Assembly (NCBI GenBank): GCA_913774955.1
Contig: CAJYKV010000009.1
Location: 53,145-117,144, forward strand
Direction of reading: 5' to 3'
Length of the DNA stretch: 64,000 bases
Origin: an uncultured Acidovorax sp.
GTDB lineage: Bacteria; Pseudomonadota; Gammaproteobacteria; Burkholderiales; Burkholderiaceae_C
Under the pieces are notes generated by a model. That model worked only from the letters and a program-made list of their open reading frames with translations, had not been told where the DNA came from and searched no databases. Of the stretch, positions 29,722 through 37,996 are shown in pieces (within the stretch, counting starts at the first letter, position 1; every line of letters begins with the position of its first letter). Both the position numbers and the translations under genes were made by a program.

Positions 29722-31011
29722 GTGCGCAGCATCTCTTTCGTCACCCTGGTGCTCGCATGTGGTTCAGGCCTCGCTGCCCAGGCCCAGGCCCAGGAACCGG
29801 CGGACAACAGCCTCACCCTCAGCGGCTTCGGCACCGTGGGCATGGTGGACAAAACCGGGGCCCCGCGCTGGGGACTGATCCGCAGCACCGCGCAGAAAGG
29901 CGCCGCCGCCGACCTCAGCGCCACCATCGACTCCCGGCTCGGCGCGCAGATCGACTGGGCCCACGGCAACGATTGGGAGGCCGCCATCCAGGGTGTCCTG
30001 TTGCACCGCGCCCGGGGAGCGGTCTCCGCCGAAGCGATCGAGCAGGCCTACGTCGGCTACCGGCCGTGGGCGAACACCCGCCTGCGCCTGGGCCGGGTCA
30101 GCCCGGACCTGTTCCTGTATTCCGAAAGCCGCAACGTCGGCTATGCCTTCACCTGGGCGCGCCCGCCCACCGACTTCTACGCCTTCGCGCCGGTCGTGGC
30201 CGTCGATGGCCTGGACGTGGAGCAGCGCTGGGACGCGGGCGGCGCGTCATGGCGCCTGCGCGCCACCACCGGCACGATCAGGACGAGCGCCACCGACGGC
30301 GGGCGCTCCTACAGCCCCGTGAACGTGGACGACATCCTGGCGGTGGGCCTGTCGCGGGAATCGAACGGGCTCCTGCTGAAACTCAGCTACATGCAGTCCC
30401 GGGTGAACATGGCCCAGGGCCCGGAATACCGGGCGCTGCTGCAGGGCGTCGGCGCGCTGCAGCAGTCGCCCGTCCCGGGGGTGCGGGAGGCGATCGCCCC
30501 CCTGAACGACAGGCTCTGGGCCGGCGGAGCCACCCGCTACCTGGCGCTCGCCGCCCAGTACGACAGCGGCCCCTGGACCTTCGTGGCCGAGGGCAGCCGG
30601 CTGGACGTTCCCAGCAGCACGCTGGATGCCTACAGAGGCTATGTCAGCGCGGCGTGGCGCAAGGACAGCGTGACCTATTACGCCCTCGCCAGCCGCAGCA
30701 GGCCGCGGGAGGCGGCGTTGGCCACGCCCGACGTCGCGTCTCCGCTGGCCCCCGTGGCGGGCCCCGCCGCCGCGCAGCAGGCGCAGATGCTGGCGGGCTA
30801 CGCGACCTATGCGGCCAACCAGTTCCGGTTCGACCAGCGCACGGTCGGCGTCGGGCTCCGGTGGGATTTCGCATCGAACGCCGCGCTCAAGTTCCAGTTC
30901 GAGCGGTTCCACGTCCGGCAGAACGGCGCGGCGGGCTGGCGCAACCACGACGGGCAGGCCGCCAAGGGCAACCTGGTGTCCCTGCTGGTCGACTTCGTAT
31001 GGGGCCAGTGA
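29722..31011 (+). CDS. Outer-membrane porin-like beta-barrel protein
   Basis: A 429-residue protein started at GTG 29722 with a signal peptide (LVLACGSGLAAQAQAQ). The mature part alternates polar and aromatic residues in beta-strand fashion. It opens with LTLSGFGTVGMVDKTG and closes with NAALKFQFERFHVRQN and a terminal LLVDFVWGQ, typical of outer-membrane barrels, although it ends in glutamine instead of phenylalanine. It is the first gene of a three-gene operon (one-base TGATG overlap with the next). I would place it with the porin-like proteins that accompany PstS-like and c-di-GMP sensor genes. The transported solute is unknown. Confidence 0.85.
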   Translation: MRSISFVTLVLACGSGLAAQAQAQEPADNSLTLSGFGTVGMVDKTGAPRWGLIRSTAQKGAAADLSATIDSRLGAQIDWAHGNDWEAAIQGVLLHRARGAVSAEAIEQAYVGYRPWANTRLRLGRVSPDLFLYSESRNVGYAFTWARPPTDFYAFAPVVAVDGLDVEQRWDAGGASWRLRATTGTIRTSATDGGRSYSPVNVDDILAVGLSRESNGLLLKLSYMQSRVNMAQGPEYRALLQGVGALQQSPVPGVREAIAPLNDRLWAGGATRYLALAAQYDSGPWTFVAEGSRLDVPSSTLDAYRGYVSAAWRKDSVTYYALASRSRPREAALATPDVASPLAPVAGPAAAQQAQMLAGYATYAANQFRFDQRTVGVGLRWDFASNAALKFQFERFHVRQNGAAGWRNHDGQAAKGNLVSLLVDFVWGQ

Positions 31012-31457
31012 TGCCGCGCGTATTCCCGAAACTTCCACGCGTGCTGACCGCCGTCGCGCTGGCGGTCCATGCGCTGCAGTGCACCGTGGCCGCGGCCTCC
31101 ATCTACGTGGTGGTGTCCGCGCAGAGTCCGCTGCGGTCCGTGAACCAGAACGAGCTGGTGGCCATCTACACCGGCCGGTCCCGCGCTTTCTCCGACGGCA
31201 GCGTCGCCACGCCGCTGGACCAGAAGCGCGACAGCCCGGCGCGTGCAGAGTTCTACCAGCTGCTCACCGGCATGGACATCGCACGCATCAACAGCTACTG
31301 GGCGCGGCTGCATTTCACGGGTCAGGTGCGCCCGCCGCAGACCGCCGAAGACGACACGGCCATGCTGCAGCGCCTGCGCAGCGACCCATCCGCCATCGGC
31401 TACCTCACCCGCCCCCCGCAGGACAGTTCCGTGCGGGTGGTGCTGCACCTGCCGTGA
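31011..31457 (+). CDS. Small PstS-like periplasmic binding protein
   Basis: A 148-residue protein with a signal peptide (about residues 1-29, VALAVHALQCTVAAAS). The mature protein is only about 120 residues and resembles one lobe of phosphate-binding PstS (PBP-like family): NQNELVAIYTGRSRAFSDG, YWARLHFTGQVRPPQ and SAIGYLTRPP. Such short forms are usually sensory or adaptor proteins rather than true transport receptors. It overlaps the porin stop by one base and is 36 bases before the GGDEF/EAL gene, so it may be the periplasmic ligand sensor for that enzyme. Confidence 0.85.
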   Translation: MPRVFPKLPRVLTAVALAVHALQCTVAAASIYVVVSAQSPLRSVNQNELVAIYTGRSRAFSDGSVATPLDQKRDSPARAEFYQLLTGMDIARINSYWARLHFTGQVRPPQTAEDDTAMLQRLRSDPSAIGYLTRPPQDSSVRVVLHLP

Positions 31458-31493
31458 TGCCGCGCGTGCTTCTCCTTCGCCGGCCCGCTCCCC

Positions 31494-34400
31494 ATGCGCA
31501 GTAAAAGCCTCCATCGCCGGTTCCAGTGGGCGGTCGTGGGCGTCGCGGGCGTGATGGCGGTCCTGGTCGCCATCGTCCTCTACCGCAGCGCCCGTTCGCA
31601 CTACCTGGAGAACTCGGAAGCCTCCGCGCGCGCCATCGCCGCGGCCGTGCAGCAGACGATGGCGGTCGGGGTGTATGCGCGCGACGAACTGCTGCTCAAG
31701 GAACTGGTGGACGGCCTGGCCCGCCACCCCGCCGTCGCCCGCGTGGCGGTGCGCGACGCCGCGGGCGCGACGATGGCCACGAACTCCAACCCGGAGGCCG
31801 GGCCTGCCGCCATCGGCCGCAGCGCCGCGGCCGCGCCGACCTTCGAATCGCCCCTGGTGTCGCCCTTCCGCCAGGAGGGACGGATCGGCGACCTGCAGGT
31901 CTGGCTCGACTACCAGCGGCTGACGTCCGAGGCCGGCCGGCAGGCGGCCCTGGTGGTGGCGGCGATCACCGTGCTGCTGGCCGGCATGCTGGGCGTGTTC
32001 AGCATGCTGGCCCGGCGCATGCTGTCGCGCCCGATGCACCAGCTGGCCGCCGAGCTGGCCACGATCGCGCCGGGCACGTCGCGCCGGGTGTCGATCGATC
32101 CGCACCACACGGTCGACGAGGTGGGCATCGTCACCACGGCCGTCAACCGCCTGCTGGAAATGCAGCAGGGCGCGCTCGAACGCGAACGCGCCATGCGCGA
32201 GGAAATCTCGGGCCTGGAGGCCCGCTACCGGGGCATCTTCGACTCCACGAGCGCGGGCATCTTCATCCTCTCCACGGCCGGCCGGCTGCTGCATGCCAAC
32301 CCGGCCTTCGAGCGCCTGCTCAACCTGCAGGCCGGCCAGGTGGTGGCCGCGCACGCCGAGGATTTCATCTCCGCCTTCTTCATCCGCCCGGCCCAGCTGC
32401 AGCAGCTGATCGACGAAGCCTGCGATTCCCTGGAACCGGAGTCCGCGGACCTCGAACTGGTCCGCCCGGACGGCACGAAGCTGTGGGTGCACTGCATGGT
32501 GTCTTGCATGGAGCGGTCCGGGAGCAGCGAGCAACGCGTCGAGGGCGTGCTCTACGACATCACGCGGCGCAAGAACGAGGAAAGCGCGGCGCAGCACCGC
32601 GCGGAGCACGATGCGCTCACCGGGCTCAAGAGCCGCGCCTACATCGAGACCCTGCTCGGCCAGCATGTGGACGACGCCGCCCTCAGCCAGGACCTGGGCG
32701 ACGTCACCCTGATGTTCATCGACCTCGACGGATTCAAGTCCGTCAACGACCGCTGGGGACATGCCGCGGGCGATGCCGTCCTGGTCGAGGCCGCCCGGCG
32801 CCTGCGCATGCTCTTCCAGCGCAACGGCGACGTCGTGGGCCGGCTGGGCGGCGACGAGCTGGTGGTGGTCATCATGGGGGTGGATGCGCTCCACCCCAGC
32901 GTCTCGGCGCTGGCCCGGGAGCTGATCGACAGCTTCGACCAGCCGTTCGTGCTGCCCAACGAGGAGTCCGCCCAGGTCGGCGCGAGCGTGGGCGTGGCCA
33001 GCTACCCGCGGCACGCCACCAGTGTCGAGACGCTGATCCATGCCGCCGACGCCGCGATGTACGCCGTCAAGCAGGCCGGCAAAGGGGGCGTCGCCATTGC
33101 CGAAACCCGGCATGCGGGCCCGGACGGGCAGCCCCCCGGAACCCCGGGCAGCGCCGTCCCGCCGGCGTCCAGGGCACCGTGGCAGCGCGACGCACTGACG
33201 GGCCTGATGGACCGCAGGCATCTGCTCGAGCAACTGGCGTCGGAGCAGATCCAGGTGGCGAGCGGCGCGGGCTCCGCGGGGGTCATCTGCGTGGACATCG
33301 ACCAGTTCAAGCTGCTCAACGTGGCGCGCGGCACCCGGATCGGCGACGACGTCCTATGCGAGACCGCGCGGCGCCTGAAAAGCGTCCTGCGCCGCGGAGA
33401 CACGCTGGCCCGCACCGGCAGCGACGAATTCGTCGTGGTGCTGCGCATGGAAGGCCGCACCGACGCCGACATCCGCGCGCTGACGGAAGGCGTCGCCGCG
33501 AAACTGCTGCGCAGCCTGGCCGCCCCCTTCCACCTGGGCCCGGACTCCTTCCACATCCAGGCCAGCGCGGGCATCAGCCTCATCCATGCCGAGACCCGCG
33601 ATGGCGTCGACGCCCTGCGCGAGGCACAGCTCGCGCTGCGCCGCTCCAAGACGCAGGGCGGCAACCACCCCGTGTTCTTCGAGCACAACATGCTGGCGGG
33701 CTTCCATGAGCGGCTGGCGCTGGAGCAGGACCTCCGCGCGGCCATCGGCTCCGACCAGCTGTTCCTGCACGTGCAGCCGCAGCACGACGCCCACAGCCGG
33801 CTCACCGGCGGCGAGGCCCTGCTGCGGTGGCGGCACCCGCACCGCGGCATGGTGCCCCCGGACCAGTTCATCGCACTGGCGGAAGCCTCCGGCCTCATCA
33901 TCGAACTCGGCACCTGGGTGCTGAAGACCGGCTGCGAGATCCTCTCCGCCCTGCACCGCGAAGATCCCTCGCTCACCCTGGCCGTCAACATCAGCCCGGC
34001 GCAATTCAAGCATCCCGACTTCGTCGACGAAGTCCGGCACGCCCTGGAAACGAGCGGCGCCCGCGCCTCGGGCCTGATACTGGAGATCACGGAAGGCCTG
34101 CTGATCACCGACGTGAACCATGCGGCGGAACGCCTCGCGGAACTGGTCGAGCTGGGCGTGCGCTTCTCGATCGACGATTTCGGCACGGGCTTCTCGAGCC
34201 TCTCCTACCTGCGGCAGCTGCCGCTCTACGAGATCAAGATCGACCGCAGCTTCATCACCGGGCTGCCCGACGACACCGCCAGCGTCGGCATCGTCTGCTC
34301 GATCCTGTCCATGGGCTCCCACCTCGGCCTGCACGTCGTGGCCGAAGGCGTCGAAACGCAGGAACAATCCGACTTCCTGCATGCCAACCGCTGCCCGTCG

Positions 34401-34535
34401 CAGCAGGGCTGGCTGTACGGCAGGCCGTTGCCGGCGGACAGTTTCGTGGAGAACGTGCGGGCGGCCCGGCCGCAGAGTGCGCCTTCGGCGGGGGACATGG
34501 TTCCGCCGGGGGGTGTGCCGCGGATTGCGGGGTAG
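31494..34535 (+). CDS. Membrane c-di-GMP protein: periplasmic sensor-HAMP-PAS-GGDEF-GGDEF-EAL
   Basis: A 1013-residue inner-membrane protein. One membrane helix lies at about 12-30 and another at about 147-170, enclosing a periplasmic sensor domain. HAMP follows (about 170-222), then a PAS domain (about 235-360). The first GGDEF domain carries GGDEL near 452. A second, complete-looking GGDEF-fold domain carries GSDEF near 642 and its own DALTGLMDRRHLLEQL start. The EAL domain is intact: EALLRWRHP near 772, EITEG, DDFGTGFSSL and KIDRSFI. Both cyclase motifs deviate from GGDEF, while the phosphodiesterase motifs are complete, so net c-di-GMP hydrolysis is likely. It is last in the porin/PstS-like operon. 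Confidence 0.95.
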   Translation: MRSKSLHRRFQWAVVGVAGVMAVLVAIVLYRSARSHYLENSEASARAIAAAVQQTMAVGVYARDELLLKELVDGLARHPAVARVAVRDAAGATMATNSNPEAGPAAIGRSAAAAPTFESPLVSPFRQEGRIGDLQVWLDYQRLTSEAGRQAALVVAAITVLLAGMLGVFSMLARRMLSRPMHQLAAELATIAPGTSRRVSIDPHHTVDEVGIVTTAVNRLLEMQQGALERERAMREEISGLEARYRGIFDSTSAGIFILSTAGRLLHANPAFERLLNLQAGQVVAAHAEDFISAFFIRPAQLQQLIDEACDSLEPESADLELVRPDGTKLWVHCMVSCMERSGSSEQRVEGVLYDITRRKNEESAAQHRAEHDALTGLKSRAYIETLLGQHVDDAALSQDLGDVTLMFIDLDGFKSVNDRWGHAAGDAVLVEAARRLRMLFQRNGDVVGRLGGDELVVVIMGVDALHPSVSALARELIDSFDQPFVLPNEESAQVGASVGVASYPRHATSVETLIHAADAAMYAVKQAGKGGVAIAETRHAGPDGQPPGTPGSAVPPASRAPWQRDALTGLMDRRHLLEQLASEQIQVASGAGSAGVICVDIDQFKLLNVARGTRIGDDVLCETARRLKSVLRRGDTLARTGSDEFVVVLRMEGRTDADIRALTEGVAAKLLRSLAAPFHLGPDSFHIQASAGISLIHAETRDGVDALREAQLALRRSKTQGGNHPVFFEHNMLAGFHERLALEQDLRAAIGSDQLFLHVQPQHDAHSRLTGGEALLRWRHPHRGMVPPDQFIALAEASGLIIELGTWVLKTGCEILSALHREDPSLTLAVNISPAQFKHPDFVDEVRHALETSGARASGLILEITEGLLITDVNHAAERLAELVELGVRFSIDDFGTGFSSLSYLRQLPLYEIKIDRSFITGLPDDTASVGIVCSILSMGSHLGLHVVAEGVETQEQSDFLHANRCPSQQGWLYGRPLPADSFVENVRAARPQSAPSAGDMVPPGGVPRIAG

Positions 34536-34580
34536 GTGGCGTCGGCGGCTTCGCACGCAGAGCTGCGGTCTGACGGACCC

Positions 34581-34594
34581 TGCTGAATTCAGCA
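34581..34594. repeat. Perfect 14-bp palindrome
   Basis: TGCTGAATTCAGCA is a perfect palindrome just before the larger palindromic element. It could be a protein-binding site or the head of a terminator for the GGDEF/EAL operon, but there is no T-run after it. Confidence 0.5.
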
Positions 34595-34615
34595 ACCAGG
34601 CTCAAGCAGCCATTG

Positions 34616-34729
34616 AGAGCGGCTAACACGACCCTTCTGGCGTCGTTGCCGCATCTTGTCGTACGACTCGTACTGCCTGCGGTGCGGCGCCTAGCCAGAA
34701 CCGCTTCGCTGGGTCGTGTTGGCCGCTCT
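34616..34729. repeat. 114-bp imperfect palindromic element (MITE- or REP-like)
   Basis: The outer arms of 19 bases (34616-34634 and 34711-34729) pair with one mismatch: AGAGCGGCTAACACGACCC against the reverse complement of GGGTCGTGTTGGCCGCTCT. Next in are TTCTGGC (34635-34641) and GCCAGAA (34694-34700), then GCCGCA (34648-34653) and TGCGGC (34683-34688). Near the centre GTCGTACGAC is itself palindromic. The element has no coding capacity, and I see no target-site duplication around it. Part of it recurs near 48.8 kb, so it belongs to a dispersed family. Confidence 0.85.
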
Positions 34730-34772
34730 GAGTCCGGGCGACAGCCGCCGCAGCGCCCGAAAAACCTTCAAC

Positions 34773-35945
34773 TCATGGCCGATAGAGCATGTCGACACGC
34801 CGGTATGCATCCCCCGGCGATGAAGCCCGGCGATCATCACCCAGCGTAAAAACACATTGCAGGTAACTGCTGGCGTCCGCCCATTTGGCTCCATCAGCCT
34901 GGAGCTCAAACAGGTTGCGGGTGACTTCCACAGCCTCCGGCCATCGGTCCTTGGCCGCTGCCGTCATGGCCTCGCGGCTGTCGTCGTGGTCATGCAGCAC
35001 GCCATCTTGAGCGCCGTACGCATGGAACTCCACGATCTTGGCCGGCATGGCATACGCCGAGCCTTCACATTGCGCCCCGGTAGGTTGCCGCTCCCGCTCG
35101 GCATGGGCCGCGGCGAACGAATCCTGGACGGTGTGCAGCACCGAGCCGAAGGCGATCTCGCGAATCTGGGACACCAGGCCGCTGGCAGCATCCTGCCGCC
35201 CCAACAGGTACAGATCCACAACCCTCCAGTCCGTGCATCCGAAGTGGTTTCTGATGGTCGGATTGTCGATGTCCTTCAGGAAGGTGGGAGGAAGGATCTC
35301 CCTGGAAGACACCTTCCATGCGAACTCCAGCCAGTCCAGGATCTGGGCCCTCGTCTCCACGGGATGGATACCGGATGCGTTGGCCATCCCATGCAGGAAC
35401 TGCAAATCGCCGAAGTGCGAACGCGTCATCAAATTACCGGGAACGCTGTTCGCCGTTTTGTTGCACCCCACGATCGTCTTCGTCTGGGCCTGGCGCTCGG
35501 CGTCCTTGAAGAGGCAATACCAGCACGCAGGCTGCGTGGAGAAACGGATCGTCTGGTCGGCACGGCAGACGTTCTTCTTCCCAAGGTAGTCGCAATTGCC
35601 CTGGTCCTTCTCCAGCCGGAACGGCGGCAGGTCGTTCCATCGGACGCCATAGATCACATAGGGTGAAGCAAACCCCACGTCACGCCCACTGCAGTAGGTG
35701 TCGGTGGCGAGATCGGCTTGCGCCACATGGCACCACTTGCCGAGGTGGGTGATTTCCTCATGGACCGGCGACTTGATCAGAACGCCCAGAGAGCCCGCGA
35801 CGCGCGCCAGCGTCGAGTTCGTCTCATTGGTCAGGCGCTCTTCGTGCTGCGTCCCCAATGGACCTATCTGGAAAGCCCCCACCCAGGTGCCCACCAGCAA
35901 CAAGCCAGCGACCAATATCCCTTTGAACGTTTTCGAAAACTGCAT
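34773..35945 (-). CDS. Secreted protein of unknown function, possible zinc phospholipase C/P1-nuclease-like fold
   Basis: A 390-residue protein starting at the ATG at 35945, with an N-terminal membrane/signal segment (GILVAGLLLVGTWVGAF). Two histidine motifs stand out: HEEITH at 62-67, and H271-TVQ-D275-SFAAA-H281. The second is the HxxxDSFxxxH pattern seen in zinc-dependent phospholipase C and related all-helical metalloenzymes. There are several cysteines (for example CWYC at 141-144) that could form disulfides outside the cytoplasm. It lies 80 bases downstream of a lipoprotein gene on the same strand. GC content is lower than in the neighbourhood. The metal-enzyme assignment is inference from motifs. 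Confidence 0.7.
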   Translation of the reverse strand: MQFSKTFKGILVAGLLLVGTWVGAFQIGPLGTQHEERLTNETNSTLARVAGSLGVLIKSPVHEEITHLGKWCHVAQADLATDTYCSGRDVGFASPYVIYGVRWNDLPPFRLEKDQGNCDYLGKKNVCRADQTIRFSTQPACWYCLFKDAERQAQTKTIVGCNKTANSVPGNLMTRSHFGDLQFLHGMANASGIHPVETRAQILDWLEFAWKVSSREILPPTFLKDIDNPTIRNHFGCTDWRVVDLYLLGRQDAASGLVSQIREIAFGSVLHTVQDSFAAAHAERERQPTGAQCEGSAYAMPAKIVEFHAYGAQDGVLHDHDDSREAMTAAAKDRWPEAVEVTRNLFELQADGAKWADASSYLQCVFTLGDDRRASSPGDAYRRVDMLYRP

Positions 35946-36025
35946 GACTTCCCTCCCCACGACCGCCGGTATTCGAAGCCCCCTGGCCGCCCTCGGTGCC
36001 CCCCTTGTAAGGGGAGCAGCAAGCT

Positions 36026-36763
36026 TCAATTCAGAGGGACCACCGCGGACATTCTTGCCACGTCTGCTGCGGCGGCGTTTTTCGTTGCGGCAGCGGCAGT
36101 TTCCAGGCCCGTGACGAGGTTGCACATGGCGTGGTAATTGAGAGCGTCCGCCACTGCCCGATTCACGGGATAGTCCACCAACGACGCATTGCGCTGGGAT
36201 TGAATATTGACCAGCGCCGCTTCTCTTTGCTTCGCGATTCCCGAGGAAATCACCTGCACCGTCAGGTTGCTGAAATAGGCTTCATTGAACTGGCTCAGCA
36301 GCCCATTCGACACGGTGCTTCCCGCGGCGAGTACTTTGGCGGCGGCGGCAGGCGTCGTCACGGCGGCCGCCCCCGACAGCAGCGTCGCAAGGCCACTCCA
36401 TCCCATCTGGGTTTGCGACTTCGAAGCCGTCAGTACCCGCAGATACGTGGCGCAGCGCTGGTTCGAGGCGGCGATGAGGCGATCCTGCAAGTCATTGCGG
36501 CGGTACTTGAAACTCTCCTGGTCCGTGTTTTCGCTGACCGACGCAACATCGTTCAACCCGTAATCCTTGAGCAGTTGATCTATCTGAACCAACTCATAGC
36601 CCTCGGCTCGATCCTGCTTGCCTGCCCCGGCACTCTTGACGACGATCGATCCAGCTCCGCTCAACAGATTTTCTTCTTCTGGCATGGTGTAGCTGCGAAT
36701 CGCGCTGCAGCCGGTCACACCGATGAAAAAAAGACATGCGACTGGAAGTCTGAGTGCACGCAT
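36026..36763 (-). CDS. Putative lipoprotein of unknown function
   Basis: A 245-residue protein with a lipoprotein signal: LFFIGVTGCS, with Cys19 as the acylation site. The start has a G-rich ribosome site about seven bases upstream. The mature part is alanine-rich and helical, with a hydrophobic stretch (LATLLSGAAAVTTPAAAAKV) in the middle that may be a membrane or helix-packing segment. I do not recognise the family. It is probably co-transcribed with the downstream metal-enzyme-like gene and may anchor or partner it at the envelope. Base composition is lower in GC than the flanking genes. Confidence 0.75.
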   Translation of the reverse strand: MRALRLPVACLFFIGVTGCSAIRSYTMPEEENLLSGAGSIVVKSAGAGKQDRAEGYELVQIDQLLKDYGLNDVASVSENTDQESFKYRRNDLQDRLIAASNQRCATYLRVLTASKSQTQMGWSGLATLLSGAAAVTTPAAAAKVLAAGSTVSNGLLSQFNEAYFSNLTVQVISSGIAKQREAALVNIQSQRNASLVDYPVNRAVADALNYHAMCNLVTGLETAAAATKNAAAADVARMSAVVPLN

Positions 36764-37148
36764 AGGATCCCCCCCTCGTGTGTAGTTTTTTTGCGCGCGA
36801 GTGGCATATCGCTCGCAGTGGCTTTATAGCGCATGACTACCGACAGGGCTAGAGGGATACCCATCTTTCCCTGCTGTTCCAGGTGATGGGGTTGCGCGCT
36901 CCCTCACGGCGACCAGATGGCGGGGCCACTCTTGGAAGAAGTTGGATCGCCAGAAGACAGGTTGTCCAGACCGAGTGGCCGGTGGCTGACGCGGCGAAGT
37001 CGCTCAGCGCCACGTTCGGGTAGCCAGCGGAGGCCCCGGCCGCCCCGGCCGCCCAGGGCACCGGCTCAGGATCCCAGTGCGTCGAAGCCCGGCTGAGTTG
37101 TGGCTGCGGGATGTTTCGACAACCACTTCGAAGCCACGCCCCACAAAG
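36764..37148. other. Intergenic stretch without a supported gene
   Basis: This 385-base gap lies between the lipoprotein gene and the tRNA-Ser terminator. Near 36785 there is a short T-run and ATAGCGC-type AT-richer sequence that may hold the lipoprotein promoter. A C/G-rich repetitive patch (CCCCGGCCGCCCCGGCCGCC) lies near 37035-37055. Short frames across the gap do not look like proteins. I see no integrase remnant. Confidence 0.5.
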
Positions 37149-37179
37149 AAAAAAGCCCTTGGAATCATCCAAGGGCTTT
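37149..37179 (-). terminator. Intrinsic terminator of tRNA-Ser
   Basis: On the minus strand a perfect 12-bp stem (AAAGCCCTTGGA / TCCAAGGGCTTT) with a four-base loop is followed by a run of T, seven bases after the encoded CCA end of the tRNA. This is a textbook rho-independent terminator. Confidence 0.93.
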
Positions 37180-37186
37180 GTTCATT

Positions 37187-37276
<90 letters not shown>

Positions 37277-37372
37277 TGCATTCGTGTCGAAGCCTGCGAT
37301 TGTAGCAGGAAGTTTGCAAGGCACAACGCTCAACGTGTGCAGCTCGCCCATCTCTGCAACACTGAACCCGGC

Positions 37373-37789
37373 TCAGGCGGTCTTGTACACATCGCCCAGG
37401 CTGCGGAACCCCTTCATTTCGATGGGATTGCCGAAGGGATCCATGAAGAACATCGTCCACTGCTCACCGGGCTGGCCTTCGAAGCGAACCTGCGGCTCCA
37501 GCACGAATTCGGTCCCAGCGGCCTTGAGGCGATCCGCCATGGCCTGCCAGTCAGGCAGCGCCAGCACCAGGCCCAGGTGGGGCATCGGGACCAGGACATC
37601 GCCCACGCGTCCGGTGCGCGCCGTCGCGAAGGGTTCGCCCAGGTGAAGGGACAGCTGATGGCCGAAGAAGTCGAAGTCGACCCAGGTATCGGTGCTGCGC
37701 CCTTCGGAGCAGCCGAGGACCTGTCCATAGAAGCGCCGGGCTTCGGTCAGGTCGCGAACGTTGTAGGCCAGATGGAAGATGCTGCGCAT
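37373..37789 (-). CDS. VOC family (glyoxalase/dioxygenase-fold) protein
   Basis: A 138-residue vicinal oxygen chelate protein. The fold shows as FHLAYNVRDLTEARRFYGQV at the start (His ligand region), DFFGHQLSLHLGE in the middle (second His) and FFMDPFGNPIEMKGF at the end (Glu ligand). The set of potential metal ligands is complete, so it may be an active dioxygenase or lyase. The ATG at 37789 is chosen because the upstream frame runs through a tandem repeat and has no family similarity. The substrate is unknown. Confidence 0.9.
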   Translation of the reverse strand: MRSIFHLAYNVRDLTEARRFYGQVLGCSEGRSTDTWVDFDFFGHQLSLHLGEPFATARTGRVGDVLVPMPHLGLVLALPDWQAMADRLKAAGTEFVLEPQVRFEGQPGEQWTMFFMDPFGNPIEMKGFRSLGDVYKTA

Positions 37790-37875
37790 GATGGGTGGTG
37801 TCGCCCGGTAGCAGGGCCGGAGCGGGGAGCAGGGAGCGTGGAACGGGGATCGGCATCGCATTAGACCATCGGCGG

Positions 37876-37911
37876 TCCGATCCGTCCGATCCGTCCGATC
37901 CGTCCGATCCG
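37876..37911. repeat. Four tandem copies of a 9-bp unit
   Basis: TCCGATCCG is repeated four times without a mismatch, 87 bases upstream of the VOC gene start. Nine-base units keep reading frame, and such tracts can vary in copy number by slippage. It lies between genes, so any effect would be on spacing or transcription. Confidence 0.9.
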
Positions 37912-37996
37912 AACGCTCCGGATGGCATGGCACGCCTGGGTTTGCACCTGGCGACTCGGCCCCCTCACTTGAAGGTCGGGGCCTGCTGCCCAAGCG

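Noticed and set aside
34616..34729. Complete insertion sequence
   Set aside because: The element is 114 bp with no coding frame and no target duplication; at most it is a non-autonomous relic.
36849..37172. A 107-residue minus-strand frame before tRNA-Ser
   Set aside because: It overlaps the tRNA terminator and has no family-like features or ribosome site.
37876..37911. CRISPR-like array
   Set aside because: The copies are directly adjacent 9-bp units without spacers, so this is a simple tandem repeat.
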